Below, in pieces: positions 43,712 to 44,689 of a DNA stretch of 44,689 bases. The stretch's first letter is position 1; each line of letters begins with the position of its first letter. The stretch comes from Amycolatopsis sp. MtRt-6 (GTDB taxonomy: Bacteria; Actinomycetota; Actinomycetes; Mycobacteriales; Pseudonocardiaceae): positions 1 to 44,689 of the forward strand of contig NZ_JADWPD010000053.1 in the NCBI RefSeq assembly GCF_017308975.1, read 5' to 3'. The position numbers were made by a program, and so were the translations under genes. Under the pieces are notes generated by a model that was not told the origin of the DNA, searched no databases, and was given only the letters and a program-made list of their open reading frames with translations.

Positions 43712-44350
43712 TCACTCGCCCTGGTTGCGGAGTTCGGTGGCCAGGACCGCGGCTTGGGTCCGGCGTTCCATCCCGAGTTTGGTCAGCAGCCGGGAGACGT
43801 AGTTCTTGACCGTCTTCTCCGCCAGGAACATCCGTTCCGAGATCTGCCGGTTGGTCAGGCCCTCGCCGATCAGCTCCAGCAGCTTCCGCTCCTGGTCCGA
43901 CAGGTCGGCAAGGGGTCCCTTCTTGGTCTGGCTGTCGCGCAGCTTGGCCATCAGCGCCGCCGCGGCGTGCGCGTCCAGCAAGGACTTCCCGGCGCCGACC
44001 TCGTGCACCGCCGAGACCAGGTCCATGCCCTTGATGTCCTTGATGACGAACCCGCTCGCGCCGGCCAGCACCGCGTCCAGCATGGCCTGTTCGTCGGTGA
44101 ACGAGGTCAGCATCAGGCACTTCAGCTCCGGCAGCTTCGACCGCAGCTCCCGGGCCAGCTCGATCCCGTTGCCGTCGGGCAGCCGGACGTCCAGCACCGC
44201 GACATCCGGGTTCAACGCCGGAATCCGGGCCAGCGCCTGCGACACGCTGCCGGCCTGGCCGATCACGGTGAGGTTCTCGTCCTCGTCCAGCAGGTCGGCG
44301 ACCCCTCGACGGACGACCTCGTGATCATCGACGAGAAACACCCGAAGCAT
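43712..44350 (-). CDS. devR: DevR/DosR response regulator (NarL family)
   Basis: 212 aa, close to mycobacterial DosR throughout. Receiver 1-120: FLVDDHEVVRRG, phospho-acceptor Asp54 in VAVLDVRLPDGNGIEL, Thr82 and Lys104 (FVIKDIKGMD). LuxR-type helix-turn-helix about 148-205: LTNRQISERMFLAEKTVKNY with Lys182/Asn183 in the recognition helix, followed by LLTKLGMERRTQAA. The near identity of the recognition helix means the DNA site should resemble the DosR box, which supports the boxes listed here. The start is the ATG at 44350 with AGGAGG 4 bp upstream; the frame is open further up but lacks homology. Divergent from cydA, with a shared DosR-like box. Confidence 0.93.
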   Translation of the reverse strand: MLRVFLVDDHEVVRRGVADLLDEDENLTVIGQAGSVSQALARIPALNPDVAVLDVRLPDGNGIELARELRSKLPELKCLMLTSFTDEQAMLDAVLAGASGFVIKDIKGMDLVSAVHEVGAGKSLLDAHAAAALMAKLRDSQTKKGPLADLSDQERKLLELIGEGLTNRQISERMFLAEKTVKNYVSRLLTKLGMERRTQAAVLATELRNQGE

Positions 44351-44432
44351 CCGACCTCCTGAGAACGGTTCGACAGGGATCAGCGTACGACCGCGGGGCC
44401 CTTGGCGGCAGGGACCCGAGACCGTTCGGAAA

Positions 44433-44447
44433 GTGACCAAGGACCCT
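44433..44447 (+). promoter_or_regulatory. DosR-like box between devR and cydA
   Basis: GTGACCAAGGACCCT, 12 of 15 positions in agreement with GGGACTTNNGNCCCT. It is 65 bp before the cydA ATG and 82 bp before devR, so it could give both autoregulation and hypoxic induction of the bd oxidase. Confidence 0.6.
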
Positions 44448-44512
44448 CTCGCCGGACGGCCCCCCGCCCCGATGCTTCCGTGGCAACAGCGTCCGCGTGA
44501 GCAGGAGAACCG

Positions 44513-44689
44513 ATGAGCAACCTCGACCTGGCGCGATGGCAGTTCGGGATCACCACCGTCTACCACTTCATCTTCGTCCCGCTGACCATCGGGCTGTCGT
44601 TCCTGGTCGCCGGGATGCAGACGGCCTGGGTGCGCACCGGGAACGACCGCTACCGCCGGATGACGAAGTTCTGGGGAAAGCTGTTCCTG
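44513..44689 (+). CDS. cydA: Cytochrome bd ubiquinol oxidase subunit I, N-terminal part (runs off window)
   Basis: 59 codons visible. LDLARWQFGITTVYHFIFVP is the hallmark N-terminus of CydA, including the His that ligates heme b595/d in the first helix; TIGLSFLVAGMQTAWVRTGN and YRRMTKFWGKLFL follow. CydA with CydB forms the high-affinity terminal oxidase for low oxygen. AGGAG lies 5 bp before the ATG. It is divergent from devR, with a DosR-like box 65 bp upstream, fitting a hypoxia-induced role. Confidence 0.92.
   Translation, partial: MSNLDLARWQFGITTVYHFIFVPLTIGLSFLVAGMQTAWVRTGNDRYRRMTKFWGKLFL

Overview
The window is high-GC, densely coding actinobacterial DNA. The gene content suggests Pseudonocardiales, Amycolatopsis-like: a modular type I PKS, a GH9 cellulase under CebR-type boxes, and a DevR/DosR dormancy locus. 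The genus is inferred, not proven. No rRNA, tRNA or CRISPR array was seen.

Region 1 (1-23813, all minus strand) is one polyketide operon, transcribed from PKS-A (16746-23813) through PKS-B (12066-16724), PKS-C (2629-12069) and PKS-D (663-2615) to a small unknown gene (137-676) and a crotonyl-CoA carboxylase/reductase gene cut by the window edge (1-140). Junctions are 21 bp, a 4-bp ATGA overlap, 13 bp, a 14-bp overlap and a 4-bp GTGA overlap. Docking-type termini match in this order. The deduced line is: Ser-less ACP-like domain; KS-AT(malonyl)-KR-ACP; KS-ACP with no AT; KS-AT(atypical)-KR-ACP; KS-AT(methylmalonyl)-dead KR-ACP; KS-AT(atypical)-dead DH-KR-ACP; lone KS with its AT excised. There is no thioesterase. 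The two atypical ATs plus the ccr gene point to C2-alkylmalonyl extender units. This is the most unusual system in the window.

Region 2 (23984-30835) is accessory. It holds an M15-type zinc peptidase-like protein with an AGNAA-type N-terminal tag, three small secreted proteins, a tyrosine integrase remnant lacking its catalytic core, a collapsed LLM-class oxidoreductase, an SRPBCC protein and an AraC regulator.

Region 3 (30893-33658) is a secreted GH9-CBM3-FN3-CBM3 cellulase with two CebR-like palindromes flanking a promoter.

Region 4 (33720-34804) is decayed: joined remnants of an alpha/beta hydrolase, a class II aldolase and a small secreted protein.

Region 5 (34931-44689) is a DosR-type island: DoxX-like protein, Rv1733c-like protein, three Acg-type nitroreductases, universal stress protein remnant, acetate kinase, GNAT/ATP-grasp remnant, DevS-like heme-GAF kinase, DevR regulator and the start of cydA. 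Six boxes matching GACN4GNC in a 15-bp DosR-like frame sit 60-90 bp before start codons. Several members carry internal deletions or frameshifts. Deletion scars recur through the right half of the window.
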